Assembly (NCBI RefSeq): GCF_001267885.1
Contig: NZ_CP012382.1
Coordinates: forward strand, 2,405,001 to 2,469,000
Direction: 5' to 3'
Origin: Streptomyces ambofaciens ATCC 23877
Lineage (GTDB): Bacteria; Actinomycetota; Actinomycetes; Streptomycetales; Streptomycetaceae
DNA length: 64,000 nucleotides
A model generated the notes under the pieces. It was given only the letters and a program-made list of their open reading frames with translations, was not told where the DNA came from and searched no databases. The position numbers were made by a program, and so were the translations under genes. Positions 1-13,717 of this stretch are shown here, piece after piece (the stretch's first letter is position 1; each line of letters begins with the position of its first letter).

Positions 1-1
1 G

Positions 2-1105
2 CCGCAGAGCGGCGACGGGCAGGGCGGGAACGGTCAGAACGACGGCCAGAACGGCGACGGGCAGGACGGTGGAGGCCAGAACGACGGCCAGAACGACGGC
101 CAGGACGGCGGCCAGGACGGTGGTCAGAACGGTGACGGCCAGGACGACGGCCAGAACCAGGACGACAACGGCAACGGCGTCGCCGGCCCGGTGGCCGACG
201 ACTTCGTCGACATCAACGACGTCGAGCCGAACTCCCGCAACAGCCAGAACGGGCTGGCCGCCGACGGCGACGGCGGTTCCACCGGCACCTTCACCACGGA
301 CTGCGGTGTCAACGAGAACAACCTGTTCAACAGCGACAACCTGATCGCCGCCCCGGGCGTCGACAACGGCGCCCACCACACGCACGACTACGTGGGCAAC
401 CAGGACAACGACGCCTTCTCCAGCGACGAGGACCTGGCGGGCGCGGACACCTCGTGCCAGAACCAGGGCGACAAGTCCACCTACTACTGGCCGGTGCTGC
501 GCCTCCAGGACGGTACGCAGGAGTTCGACGCGAACGAGCAGGGCGGTGGCGCCGAGGGCAACATCGGCAGGATCCTCAAGCCGGCCCAGGCCGAGCTGAA
601 GTTCGTCGGCAACCAGCAGAGCGACGTGGTCGCCATGCCGAAGTTCCTGCGCATCATCACCGGCGACGCCAAGTCCTTCACCAACGGCGACGCGAACGCC
701 AACAGCTCCTGGAGCTGCACCGGCTTCGAGGACCGGCAGGTCACGGACAAGTACCCGCTGTGCCCCGAGGGCAGCCAGGTGGTGCGCACGGCCAACTTCC
801 AGAGCTGCTGGGACGGCCAGAACATCGACAGCGCCAACCACCGGGACCACGTGGCGTTCGTCCAGGCGGACGGCAGCTGTGCGAACGGCTTCCAGGCCAT
901 CCCCCAGCTCCAGGTCCGCCTGGTGTACGACATCCCCACCCCGACCGTCGAGAACGGCCAGGTGCAGAACCCGTACGCCGTGGACAGCTTCCCGGAGCAG
1001 CTGCACAAGCCGATCACCGATCACAACGACTTCATCAACGTCATGGACGACGACCTGATGAACGAGGTCGTGGACTGCATCAACAACGGCGAGGACTGCC
1101 AGTAG
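2..1105 (+). CDS. Secreted DUF1996 domain protein (5' end missing)
   Basis: The start and any signal peptide lie before the window; 367 residues are visible. The first ~60 are a low-complexity linker made only of Gly, Gln, Asn and Asp in GQNDGQ-type units. From about residue 64 the sequence resembles DUF1996, an extracellular family of unknown function, with an HTHDYVG motif and a [15 protein letters not shown] block. Several cysteines suggest disulfides. It probably attaches to or passes through the wall on the flexible linker. A strong hairpin follows the TAG stop. The family call is good; the function is unknown. Confidence 0.8.
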   Translation, partial: PQSGDGQGGNGQNDGQNGDGQDGGGQNDGQNDGQDGGQDGGQNGDGQDDGQNQDDNGNGVAGPVADDFVDINDVEPNSRNSQNGLAADGDGGSTGTFTTDCGVNENNLFNSDNLIAAPGVDNGAHHTHDYVGNQDNDAFSSDEDLAGADTSCQNQGDKSTYYWPVLRLQDGTQEFDANEQGGGAEGNIGRILKPAQAELKFVGNQQSDVVAMPKFLRIITGDAKSFTNGDANANSSWSCTGFEDRQVTDKYPLCPEGSQVVRTANFQSCWDGQNIDSANHRDHVAFVQADGSCANGFQAIPQLQVRLVYDIPTPTVENGQVQNPYAVDSFPEQLHKPITDHNDFINVMDDDLMNEVVDCINNGEDCQ

Positions 1106-1125
1106 CCGCGGCACGGCCGCAGCAC

Positions 1126-1161
1126 GAGGGCCGGTGGCGGGGAAACCCGCCACCGGCCCTC
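1126..1161. terminator. Strong bidirectional hairpin terminator
   Basis: A perfect 16-bp inverted repeat (1126-1141 with 1146-1161) closes on a GAAA tetraloop. It lies between the stops of two convergent genes (1105 on plus, 1186 on minus), so it can end transcripts from both sides. There is no long T tract, which is usual in Streptomyces. Confidence 0.85.
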
Positions 1162-1185
1162 TTCGCCGTCCCGCCCCGCGGGGGG

Positions 1186-1614
1186 TCAGCCGCCGTGCGC
1201 GCCGTGCCCGGCCGGGTGCGCGCCGCCGTCGTGCCGGGCGCCCTCCTCCAGGGTCCCGCCGAGCCGGCCGCGCAGGCCGGCCACGACGTCCTCGTGGCCG
1301 ACGGCCACCCACTTGCGGCCGACGAGGTAGTGACCGCCGTAGTCCTTGGCCGTGTTGATCCACTCGCGCTGTCCGCGGTCGGTGGAGAAGGTGGCGAGGA
1401 CGTACTTCTCCTCGCCCTTCCCGCAGAGGGCCTGGCGGATGGTGTCGGCGTCGGTCTGCATGTTCGGGTCGCACCTCACCTCGGCGGCCAGGTGCTCCAG
1501 ACTGCCGGTCGCCGTCTCGGGCACGGCCGCCTCGCCGTCCCCGTCGGCTCCGCAGCCCGTCAGCGCCACCACCGCCGCCGCGGCCAGCACGAGCATCGGT
1601 CGGGTCAGCCTCAT
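1186..1614 (-). CDS. Small secreted lipoprotein, function unknown
   Basis: This 142-residue protein has a lipoprotein signal: basic start, hydrophobic stretch, and lipobox LTGC with the modified Cys near residue 21. A good ribosome site (GGAGGAAC) sits just before the ATG. The mature part has two further cysteines (in EVRCDP and ALCGKG) and a His/Gly-rich tail that could bind metal. Residues about 60-110 (KYVLATFSTDRGQREWINTAKDYGG) look like a small folded domain I cannot name. It is convergent with the DUF1996 gene. Anchoring outside the membrane is well supported; the role is unknown. Confidence 0.75.
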   Translation of the reverse strand: MRLTRPMLVLAAAAVVALTGCGADGDGEAAVPETATGSLEHLAAEVRCDPNMQTDADTIRQALCGKGEEKYVLATFSTDRGQREWINTAKDYGGHYLVGRKWVAVGHEDVVAGLRGRLGGTLEEGARHDGGAHPAGHGAHGG

Positions 1615-1767
1615 GTGTTCCTCCGGTCCGTTCCGGCGTCATGCCGCACGGAGCCCCGGCGAGGGCTCTCGCCATCGATACGGCCGTGGGGCCCGAAGTA
1701 CTCAGAAACCGGCGGGCATTCGGTGACGGACGTGTCCTCGCGGGCACGGTCGTGCGAAAGTGGCGCC

Positions 1768-2283
1768 GTGGACCAGGACTGGGAAGACCGTGTCGCCGCC
1801 GCATGGGCGGCGTTCGACGACCGCACCGACACCGGGGACGACGGGGCCGCCTTCCGCGCGGTGATCGACGCCCTCGCCGACGAGTTGCCCGCGGACAGCC
1901 CCCTCGGCCTGTTCGAGCGGGCCTGCGCCTGGGACTCGACGGGCCACTCCGACCGGGCCGTGCCGCTGTACCGCGAGGCGCTGGCACGCGGCCTGGGCGA
2001 GGTGAGCGGTTACAAGGGCCGCCGGGCGAAGATCCAGCTCTCCAGCTCGCTGCGCAACACCGGGCACCCGCAGGAGGGCGTGAAGCTGCTGTCGTCCGAA
2101 CTGGTCGCCCCGTCCGACGAGTTGGACGACGCGGTGCGCGCCACGCTGGCGCTCTGCCTGTCGAGCATGGGCCGCGACCGCGAGGGCCTGTCGCTGGTGC
2201 TCGGCGCCCTGGCGCCCCACCTGCCGCGCTACCAGCGCTCGATGGCCGAGTACGCGCGGCTGCTCGTGGAGACCGAGGACTAG
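1768..2283 (+). CDS. Tetratricopeptide repeat protein
   Basis: This is a 171-residue soluble protein of helical TPR-like repeats, e.g. LFERACAWDSTGHSDRAVPLYREAL, followed by two more helix pairs and a C-terminal LPRYQRSMAEYARLL segment. It resembles the small actinobacterial TPR_5 family. The start chosen is GTG 1768; there is no upstream ATG in frame nearby and the ribosome site is weak, so the start is uncertain. TPR proteins usually bind partners; none is evident here. The next gene starts 49 bp downstream. Confidence 0.7.
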   Translation: MDQDWEDRVAAAWAAFDDRTDTGDDGAAFRAVIDALADELPADSPLGLFERACAWDSTGHSDRAVPLYREALARGLGEVSGYKGRRAKIQLSSSLRNTGHPQEGVKLLSSELVAPSDELDDAVRATLALCLSSMGRDREGLSLVLGALAPHLPRYQRSMAEYARLLVETED

Positions 2284-2332
2284 CGCCGTGCGCGCACGGT
2301 GACCATCCACCGGTTCGCTCGTTCTGCTGAAC

Positions 2333-4261
2333 GTGCAGTCACAGGATGTCGCCCCGCCCCCCGCATCGTCCTCCGCCTCCTCGGCCGGCCCGGTCGTCGA
2401 CGTCGAGCAGGCCGAGGCCGCGCTCGTCGAGCACTATCCGCGCCTGGTCCGGCTCGCCTACCTGGTACTGCCGCCGGGCCTCGGCCGCAGCCGCCGGGTG
2501 CTGACCGCGCACTCCCTCACCCAGCGCGCGCTGCCCCGGAACCGGACGACGACCCCCGTGATCCCGGCCCAGTCGGCGGGCCGCGACACGGACCCCGGGT
2601 ACGCCCTGGTCCGCCTGCGGGTGGTCCGTACGGCACTGGAGGCCGGCCTGCCCCTCAAGCGGCGCGCCTGGCCCAAGCGGTCCCAGTTGCCGCCGCTGAT
2701 GCCCCAGGTGCGCGGGCTCAAGCTCTTCCCGCGCTCCGGCGGCGCCGACGAACTCGCCCTGGACCAGCACCTGTCCGCCCTGACCGCGCCGGGCCGGGCC
2801 GCCTACGTACTGCGCGGCCTGGAGAACCTCCCCGACGGTGCCGTGCGGCAGCTGCTCGCGGCGGCCGGGGTCGCCGACGCCGAGGCCGCGCTGCGGGAGG
2901 CCGACCAGGTGCCCGCCCGGTACGCGCTGCTCGCCTCCCCCGAGTTCGACCCCTGCTCGCTCCAGGCCCGGCCGACCGATCTGATGCGCCGCCGGCAGCA
3001 CACGAGGGCCGCCCTGGTCGCCGGGGCGGCCCTCGTGGTGTGCGGGGCCCTGCTGGGCCTGCCCGGCGACGGCTGGGGGCCGGACGGCGCCGCCGCCCCC
3101 GCGTACGCGCGGAACCCGGCGGCCGAGGCGGCCCTGGACCCCGCCGAGCTGACGAAGGCCGCCCCGGCCGCGTGGAAGACCTCGGCGCGCACCGACTTCT
3201 CGGTGTGGCCGGCCCGCGGTGACCTCACCGGTGACGAGGAGCTGCTGCGCCGCGCCCTGGCCGTGTGGGCCCGTCCCGGCGAGAACGTGGGCGTCTCGGC
3301 GACACCGGGCACCGCGACCGGCGGCCCGGCCGGCCCGCCCCAGCTGCTGTACGCCGGGATCGTGGACAACGCGCGCGTGGTGATCCTGCACGACGGTCTG
3401 CGTCTCGCCCGGTACGCCGAGCCGAAGGACGGCGCGGCCGGCGCCGCCCTGGACTTCGCGCGCACCGACGGCGCCCGCCGGGCCGAGGCCGGCGCGGTGG
3501 TCCTGGGCCGTACCGACGGCAACGTCCGCTATCTGACGGCGCCCTGGGTGACCGGGGCGGCCGAGCGTGATCTCACCGAGCCGGACGCCGGCGCCAGGGA
3601 CCTGACGCTGACCGACGGCGTGACCTCGCCGATGGCCGGCCCGGTGCAGCACCAGTCCGGCGCGTGCACGTCCTGGAACGCGCTGGAGCTGGCCGACGGC
3701 TCGGACACCCGTCTGGTGACCGACCTCGGTGAGCTGGTGCCGGCCCGCCTGACCAGTGGGCGTCCCGGCTCGGTGCGGGACGCCTCCGGCGCCGAGGCGG
3801 CCGCCTGGGCGCCGTACGCCTGTTCGCTGGGTTCCGTGCGCGGCCAGGGGGTGCGGTCGGTGAACGCCTGGGCGTACGCGACCCAGCCGTTGCCCGACGC
3901 GAGCGGTGCGGGTGCCTGGGTGTGCACCCGGGCCGAGACCTGGCGGGGCGAGGGCGCCCGGGTGCTGGCCCAGTTCCGGACGCCGGGCGGGGTGCAGGGC
4001 GCGGTGGCGGCGAAGGCGCAGGACGTGCCGGCGTGCGGTGAGCGCGACCCGCACGTGCTGGCCGGGGTCCTGTGGAAGTCGGAGGGCGGGCACTGGTACC
4101 TGCTCGCCGCCGGGGACCGGGGCACCGAGCGGATCGAGGCGACGGGCGGCATCGGCGACTCCGCCGACGGGAACCTGCTGACGGCGAAGGCCGAGCAGGG
4201 CGCGCGGGCCGAGCTGAAGGGCACCCTGGAAGGCGGGCGGACCATCGGCGGGCTGCGCTGA
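2333..4261 (+). CDS. One-pass membrane protein with sigma-like N-terminal region
   Basis: This 642-residue protein has three parts. Residues ~20-215 are cytoplasmic and begin EAALVEHYPRLVRLAYLVLP, like region 2 of an ECF sigma factor, with a later helical part (LPDGAVRQLLAAAGVADAEAAL) like region 4. One transmembrane helix follows at ~225-243. The remaining ~390 residues are outside the cell and contain several cysteines (CTSWNALEL, YACSLGSV, WVCTRAE, PACGERD). No known sigma DNA-binding motif is intact, so it is more likely a relic or scaffold than an active sigma factor. The start is GTG. It may share a transcript with the TPR gene. Confidence 0.7.
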   Translation: MQSQDVAPPPASSSASSAGPVVDVEQAEAALVEHYPRLVRLAYLVLPPGLGRSRRVLTAHSLTQRALPRNRTTTPVIPAQSAGRDTDPGYALVRLRVVRTALEAGLPLKRRAWPKRSQLPPLMPQVRGLKLFPRSGGADELALDQHLSALTAPGRAAYVLRGLENLPDGAVRQLLAAAGVADAEAALREADQVPARYALLASPEFDPCSLQARPTDLMRRRQHTRAALVAGAALVVCGALLGLPGDGWGPDGAAAPAYARNPAAEAALDPAELTKAAPAAWKTSARTDFSVWPARGDLTGDEELLRRALAVWARPGENVGVSATPGTATGGPAGPPQLLYAGIVDNARVVILHDGLRLARYAEPKDGAAGAALDFARTDGARRAEAGAVVLGRTDGNVRYLTAPWVTGAAERDLTEPDAGARDLTLTDGVTSPMAGPVQHQSGACTSWNALELADGSDTRLVTDLGELVPARLTSGRPGSVRDASGAEAAAWAPYACSLGSVRGQGVRSVNAWAYATQPLPDASGAGAWVCTRAETWRGEGARVLAQFRTPGGVQGAVAAKAQDVPACGERDPHVLAGVLWKSEGGHWYLLAAGDRGTERIEATGGIGDSADGNLLTAKAEQGARAELKGTLEGGRTIGGLR

Positions 4262-4278
4262 GGCCCCCGGACCGCGCC

Positions 4279-4302
4279 GGGTGTCCCGCTGCCGGGACGC
4301 CC
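4279..4302 (+). terminator. Hairpin after the sigma-like membrane protein gene
   Basis: GGGTGTCCC (4279-4287) pairs with GGGACGCCC (4294-4302) across a 6-nt loop, with one T-G pair. It lies 18 bp after the stop codon and 78 bp before the next start. Confidence 0.5.
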
Positions 4303-4380
4303 GCGCTCCTGCCGGACCTGTGAACACCGATGACCGGTCCGGCCCGTTCGGGGGCCGGATTGAATCGGTAAGGTGTTCGT

Positions 4381-5070
4381 ATGACTACCGGGGTGCGCCG
4401 CAGAATGGGCGTCGAGGAGCGGCGGCAGCAGTTGATCGGCGTCGCGCTCGAGCTGTTCAGCCGCCGCTCGCCCGACGAGGTCTCCATCGACGAGATAGCG
4501 TCGGCGGCGGGCATCTCGCGTCCGCTGGTGTACCACTACTTCCCCGGCAAACTCAGCCTCTACGAGGCCGCGTTGCACCGCGCCTCGGACGAACTCGCGA
4601 GCCGGTTCGTGGAGCCCAGGGAGGGCCCGCTGGGCGCGCGGCTGCTGCGGGTGATGGGCCGCTACTTCGACTTCGTCGACGAGCACGGCCCGGGTTTCTC
4701 GGCGCTGATGCGCGGGGGTCCGGCGGTCGGCAGCTCCACGACGAACGCCCTCGTGGACTCGGTACGGCAGGCCGCGTATGTCCAGATCCTTTCGCACCTG
4801 GGCGTCACCGACCCGCCCGCGCGGCTGGAACTGGTCGTCCGCTCCTGGATCTCGCTGGCCGAGTCGACGGCTCTGATCTGGCTGGACGGGCGCCGCATCC
4901 CGCGCGCCGAGCTGGAGACCCAGCTGGTGCACGACTTCGCCGCGCTGACCGCGGTGAGCGCCGCCCACGACGAGGAGATGGGCGCGCTGCTGCGCCGGGT
5001 CCTGGCGGAGGAGCCGGCCGACGGCCCGTTCGGGGACCTGGTCGGCCGGCTGATCGCGCTGGCGTCGTAG
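4381..5070 (+). CDS. TetR family transcriptional regulator
   Basis: This is a 229-residue TetR protein. The DNA-binding domain is at the N end: RRQQLIGVALELFSRRS, then the helix-turn-helix VSIDEIASAAGISRPLVYHYF at ~37-56. The remaining ~170 residues form the variable ligand-binding domain. The ligand is unknown. The stop is one base away from the stop of the convergent tautomerase gene. Control of itself or of a neighbour is possible but not shown by the sequence. Confidence 0.9.
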   Translation: MTTGVRRRMGVEERRQQLIGVALELFSRRSPDEVSIDEIASAAGISRPLVYHYFPGKLSLYEAALHRASDELASRFVEPREGPLGARLLRVMGRYFDFVDEHGPGFSALMRGGPAVGSSTTNALVDSVRQAAYVQILSHLGVTDPPARLELVVRSWISLAESTALIWLDGRRIPRAELETQLVHDFAALTAVSAAHDEEMGALLRRVLAEEPADGPFGDLVGRLIALAS

Positions 5071-5071
5071 C

Positions 5072-5425
5072 TCAGACCTCGGCCTTGCGGTAGGACGGGT
5101 CGAGGTCGCGCACCTCGGCCGACAGGTGCAGGGTGATCCCGTCCCGGGGCTGGACGTGCCCCCGCAGCAGTTCCACCACGACTTCGGTGAGCCGCGCCTT
5201 GGTGTCGTCGGAGCGTCCGGCGAGCAGGGCGATCGAGACGTTCACGATGGCGTGCCCCTCCCGCTCGCCCCCGACGGCCTCGTCCTCGCTGCGCAGGACC
5301 CGCGTCTTGCACGCCTCCGGCCGGGCGGCGGCCGTGTCGACGATCACCGGGTGCAGGGCGAGCGCGAACTTCTCCCAGTCGACGTCGTCGAGGTGTGCGG
5401 AACGCTCGACGGTGATCTGCGGCAT
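5072..5425 (-). CDS. 5-carboxymethyl-2-hydroxymuconate isomerase-like tautomerase
   Basis: This 117-residue protein matches the CHMI (HpaF-like) branch of the tautomerase superfamily in length and pattern. Residue 2 is Pro (MPQITVE), the expected catalytic amino-terminal proline after Met removal. In the known pathway CHMI acts in homoprotocatechuate breakdown, but no other gene of that pathway is nearby, so the substrate is uncertain. The ribosome site (AGGAG) lies in the 3' arm of the hairpin at 5426-5459. It is downstream of, and in the same direction as, the amylase-pullulanase gene. Confidence 0.75.
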   Translation of the reverse strand: MPQITVERSAHLDDVDWEKFALALHPVIVDTAAARPEACKTRVLRSEDEAVGGEREGHAIVNVSIALLAGRSDDTKARLTEVVVELLRGHVQPRDGITLHLSAEVRDLDPSYRKAEV

Positions 5426-5459
5426 GGGTGCTCCTGTTCTACGGCGGACAGGAGCACCC
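5426..5459 (-). terminator. Hairpin between the pullulanase and tautomerase genes
   Basis: A perfect 12-bp inverted repeat (5426-5437 with 5448-5459, 10-nt loop) lies 16 bp after the stop of the amylase-pullulanase gene and ends at the base before the ATG of the tautomerase gene. It may act as a terminator for the first gene. Its 3' arm also contains the AGGAG of the second gene. Confidence 0.7.
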
Positions 5460-5475
5460 TAACCGCAGCGCCCCG

Positions 5476-10890
<5,415 letters not shown>

Positions 10891-10950
10891 GGGCGTGAGC
10901 TCCTTGCGACGACGGCTCGATCGGGTCCGACCCCGGCGAGACGGTAGCGC

Positions 10951-10969
10951 TGCCGCAAGAGTTGCGGCA
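10951..10969. promoter_or_regulatory. Candidate MalR operator before the amylase-pullulanase gene
   Basis: TGCCGCAA-GAG-TTGCGGCA is a perfect 8-bp inverted repeat with 3-bp spacer, 61 bp upstream of the GTG start. Its CAAG/CTTG cores resemble those before the alpha-amylase, malE and malR. A second small palindrome, GAAAG-AA-CTTTC, is at 10988-10999. Confidence 0.6.
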
Positions 10970-11033
10970 AGGGTCATGAAAGTAACGGAAAGAACTTTCA
11001 CGAACTCCCACGACCCTTGCCCCGTCCGTCCGT

Positions 11034-12407
11034 TCAGCAGGCGGACTTTCCGGCGTACAGCGCCAGCGCCGTGTCGGCGCCGAGGGTCGCGGTGAACTGG
11101 CCCGAGCCGTTCACGGTCACCGGCTTGTCGCTCTGGACGTCGCAGTACGTCCCCGCCGGCAGCGAGGTCTGGTAGGTGCGGGTGAGCGCGCCCGACTCGT
11201 GGTTGACGACGACGTAGCCCTTGCTGCCGCGCCCGAAGGCGATGGCGTCGTTGCCGTTGTCCCACCAGTTCGTGACCGCCTGGCCGCGTGTGGCGTTGCG
11301 GAAGGCGACCATCGACCTGATCTCGGGCCAGGCGTGCTGGCACTTCCAGCCGCCCTGCCAGCAGGCGTCGACCCGACCGCCGTTCGGCGGCCCGGCGTCG
11401 TGGTTCGACCACTCGTAGCCGGAGTTGACGTCGGGGGCGCCGTAGGGCCAGGCCAGCATGAAGACGTTGGCGAGGGTGTAGTTCGCGCCGCTCTTGTAGT
11501 TGAGCGTGGAGCCGTTGCGCTCGGTGTCGTGGTTGTCGACGAAGACACCGGCGGAACCGCTGCTCAGATACCCCCAGCCCTCGCCGTAGTTCTTCAGGTA
11601 GGCGAGGTTCTCGTTGGTGAAGACGCGCTTGAGGTCGGACGCGTACCGGAACTCCTGGACGTCACCGCTGCCGGTGTACTCACCGGGCTGCACCGCCTCG
11701 CCGGCACCGAAGATGACCTCGTGCTTCCAGTACACGCCCGGGTTGCTCAACCGGGACTTGACGGCGGCCAGGTCGGCGGCCGGGATGTGCTTGGCCGCGT
11801 CGATGCGGAAGCCGTCGACGCCGAGGGAGAGCAGGTCGTTCAGGTACCCGGCGATCTTCCCGCGGACGTAGTCCTCGCCGGTGTCGAGGTCGGCGAGGCC
11901 GACCAGCTCGCAGTGCTGGACGTTGTACCGGTCCTGGTAGTTGCCGATCTGGGAGCGGCAGTCGTCGAGGTCGTACGAGGAGTACAGGCCCGGATAGTCG
12001 TACTTGCCGTACGACGAACCGCCGGTCCCGGTGCCGCTGCCGGCCGACATGTGGTTGACCACGGCGTCGGCGACGACCTTCACACCGGCCGCGTGGCAGG
12101 TGTCCACCATGTTCTTGAAGGCGGCGCGGTCACCGAGCCGGCCGGCGATCTTGTAGCTGACGGGCTGGTAGGAGGTCCACCACTGCCCGCCCTGTATGTG
12201 CTCGGCGGGCGGGGAGACCTGGACGTAGCCGTAGCCGGCGGGGCCGAGGGTGGTGGTGCACTCCCGGGCGACGGAGGCGAAGTTCCACTCGAAGAGGACG
12301 GCGGTGACGTCCTTGGCGCCAGGCGGGGAGGCCTGGGCGGACGTCGGGGTCATGACAAGGGCGGCCGCCGCCAGAGCGACGGCCCCCGTGAGGGCTCTGC
12401 GTGCCAT
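11034..12407 (-). CDS. aml: Secreted alpha-amylase (GH13), catalytic unit only
   Basis: This 457-residue secreted enzyme starts with a signal peptide ending near TSAQA-SPPG. It has the GH13 motifs: VVADAVVNH, the nucleophile block [12 protein letters not shown] (~194), the acid/base GAGEA (~236) and [11 protein letters not shown] (~293). The many cysteines fit animal-type Streptomyces alpha-amylases. It ends at SAC without the C-terminal starch-binding domain of longer homologues. ATG 12407 is chosen because GAAGGAACC lies 7 nt before it; two in-frame ATGs lie up to 27 bp upstream. It is followed by the pullulanase fusion in the same direction, but a 143-bp gap with its own operator suggests separate control. 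Confidence 0.92.
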   Translation of the reverse strand: MARRALTGAVALAAAALVMTPTSAQASPPGAKDVTAVLFEWNFASVARECTTTLGPAGYGYVQVSPPAEHIQGGQWWTSYQPVSYKIAGRLGDRAAFKNMVDTCHAAGVKVVADAVVNHMSAGSGTGTGGSSYGKYDYPGLYSSYDLDDCRSQIGNYQDRYNVQHCELVGLADLDTGEDYVRGKIAGYLNDLLSLGVDGFRIDAAKHIPAADLAAVKSRLSNPGVYWKHEVIFGAGEAVQPGEYTGSGDVQEFRYASDLKRVFTNENLAYLKNYGEGWGYLSSGSAGVFVDNHDTERNGSTLNYKSGANYTLANVFMLAWPYGAPDVNSGYEWSNHDAGPPNGGRVDACWQGGWKCQHAWPEIRSMVAFRNATRGQAVTNWWDNGNDAIAFGRGSKGYVVVNHESGALTRTYQTSLPAGTYCDVQSDKPVTVNGSGQFTATLGADTALALYAGKSAC

Positions 12408-12463
12408 GTGGGGTTCCTTCATCGTCGAAGGCACTGTGGGGAGCCGAAGGCGTCCGAAGACCG

Positions 12464-12499
12464 CTTGAATACTCTTGCTGAAATCTTCAGAAACCTTGC
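12464..12499. promoter_or_regulatory. Candidate MalR operator before the alpha-amylase gene
   Basis: Three direct CTTG elements lie 57-92 bp upstream of the start: CTTGA at 12464, CTTGC at 12474 and CTTGC at 12495. Their spacing is 10 and 21 bp, about one and two helical turns. They match the core seen before malE and malR, and fit the direct-repeat operators known for Streptomyces amylase genes. Confidence 0.55.
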
Positions 12500-12622
12500 G
12501 GTGACGCAGATGTTAAGGGTTCATCGACCGAAAGGGCAGCGGTCGGGACGAAGTCGGAGCGGGAAGGTGCGCCGGGAGGCCCGCACCGGTGCGTTGTCGG
12601 TGCCCGGTCGCATACTGCGCCC

Positions 12623-13642
12623 ATGCAGATCACCGAGGCCGTACTCGCGCGGGCCTGGCGCCGGCTGGCCGCAGGCTCCGACCTGCTCGACGACACCGTG
12701 CTCCCGCCCATCGGCACCTCGTACGAGCAGTACGAGGAACACGTGGAGGGCGGGTACACCGGGCTCTACCTCGTCCTGGAGGACGACGGCACGGTGTGCG
12801 GCTACAGCGGCCCCTACGACGAGGTCTTCATCGCCCGCGACCTCGACGAGACGCTGTACTTCCTGGCCGAGGAGGCCGTCCGCGGACTCGACGGGACGGT
12901 CGCCGGCCAGGCCGTGCTGATGGACCGGATAGACCCCGCCTGGGGCCGCGGCTTCCGCGGCGGCGGCCCGGACGGCACGGAACCCGCCCCGCCCTGCGGA
13001 CGCGACCCGCTGGAGGGGTTCGCGTGGATCGCCGGCTCGTGGCACGAGCAGACCCCCTACACCAACCTCGCGTTCTTCCGCGGCGAGAACGTCAGCGCCG
13101 AACGGATCGCCCTGTCGCACGGAGCCGACCCCGGGCACGTGGCCGCGGGGACCCGCCTGGCCGACCTGACCGACATGACCGGCGCCGACCGCGGCTACTG
13201 GGACACGGACTGGAGGAGTTGCTGCTTCGGGCAGGCGGGTGACTGGGCGTTCCTGCTGTACCACGACACACCCCCCGGAGCCCGGGCCGACAGGGGAGCG
13301 CTCGCCGGGAAGGCCGTGACGGAGACCGTGCGGCTGAGCGCCTGCTCCGCGAAAGCCATCTACACCCTGGACTACACGCGCGACGGCCACCGGGTCGACG
13401 ACGACGGGATCGTCGAGCTGATCTACTACGACCGGGGCCGCACCCCGTACGTCCGGGGCGGTCGGCTCGACTTCCTCAACCGGGCGATACGCCGCGCCGA
13501 ACTGGACCACCCCGAGGTGACCGACGAGTTCGCCCTCTACTTCCACGCCCTCGAGACCTCCCTCGGGCTCCGGCTGCCCCAGCGGGACATCCGGGAGGGA
13601 ACGGTCCGGGCGGCCCTGTGGGCACCCGGCGGCGGACGCTGA
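12623..13642 (+). CDS. Hypothetical protein, DUF6461-like
   Basis: This 339-residue protein appears soluble and has no signal peptide. The first ~140 residues (LPPIGTSYEQYEEHVEGGYTGLYLVLEDDG) are acidic and resemble SMI1/KNR4-like or immunity-type folds. The second half (GFAWIAGSWHEQTPYTNLAFFRGEN ... YWDTDWRSCCFG) includes a part that reminds me of DUF6461. Function is unknown. It is the only plus-strand gene among the starch genes and is not an obvious part of the pathway. CATACT ends 6 nt before the ATG and there is no ribosome site, so the transcript may be leaderless. Confidence 0.65.
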   Translation: MQITEAVLARAWRRLAAGSDLLDDTVLPPIGTSYEQYEEHVEGGYTGLYLVLEDDGTVCGYSGPYDEVFIARDLDETLYFLAEEAVRGLDGTVAGQAVLMDRIDPAWGRGFRGGGPDGTEPAPPCGRDPLEGFAWIAGSWHEQTPYTNLAFFRGENVSAERIALSHGADPGHVAAGTRLADLTDMTGADRGYWDTDWRSCCFGQAGDWAFLLYHDTPPGARADRGALAGKAVTETVRLSACSAKAIYTLDYTRDGHRVDDDGIVELIYYDRGRTPYVRGGRLDFLNRAIRRAELDHPEVTDEFALYFHALETSLGLRLPQRDIREGTVRAALWAPGGGR

Positions 13643-13668
13643 CCGCGTCGACGCACCGCACGCGATGA

Positions 13669-13703
13669 GGGCCCGCCGCTCCCGCAAGAGGAACGGCGGG
13701 CCC
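13669..13703. terminator. Hairpin between convergent DUF6461-like and aglA genes
   Basis: GGGCCCGCCG (13669-13678) pairs with CGGCGGGCCC (13694-13703) across a 15-nt loop. It lies between stops at 13642 (plus) and 13718 (minus) and can serve both. Confidence 0.75.
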
Positions 13704-13717
13704 CGGTGGGCGAGCGG

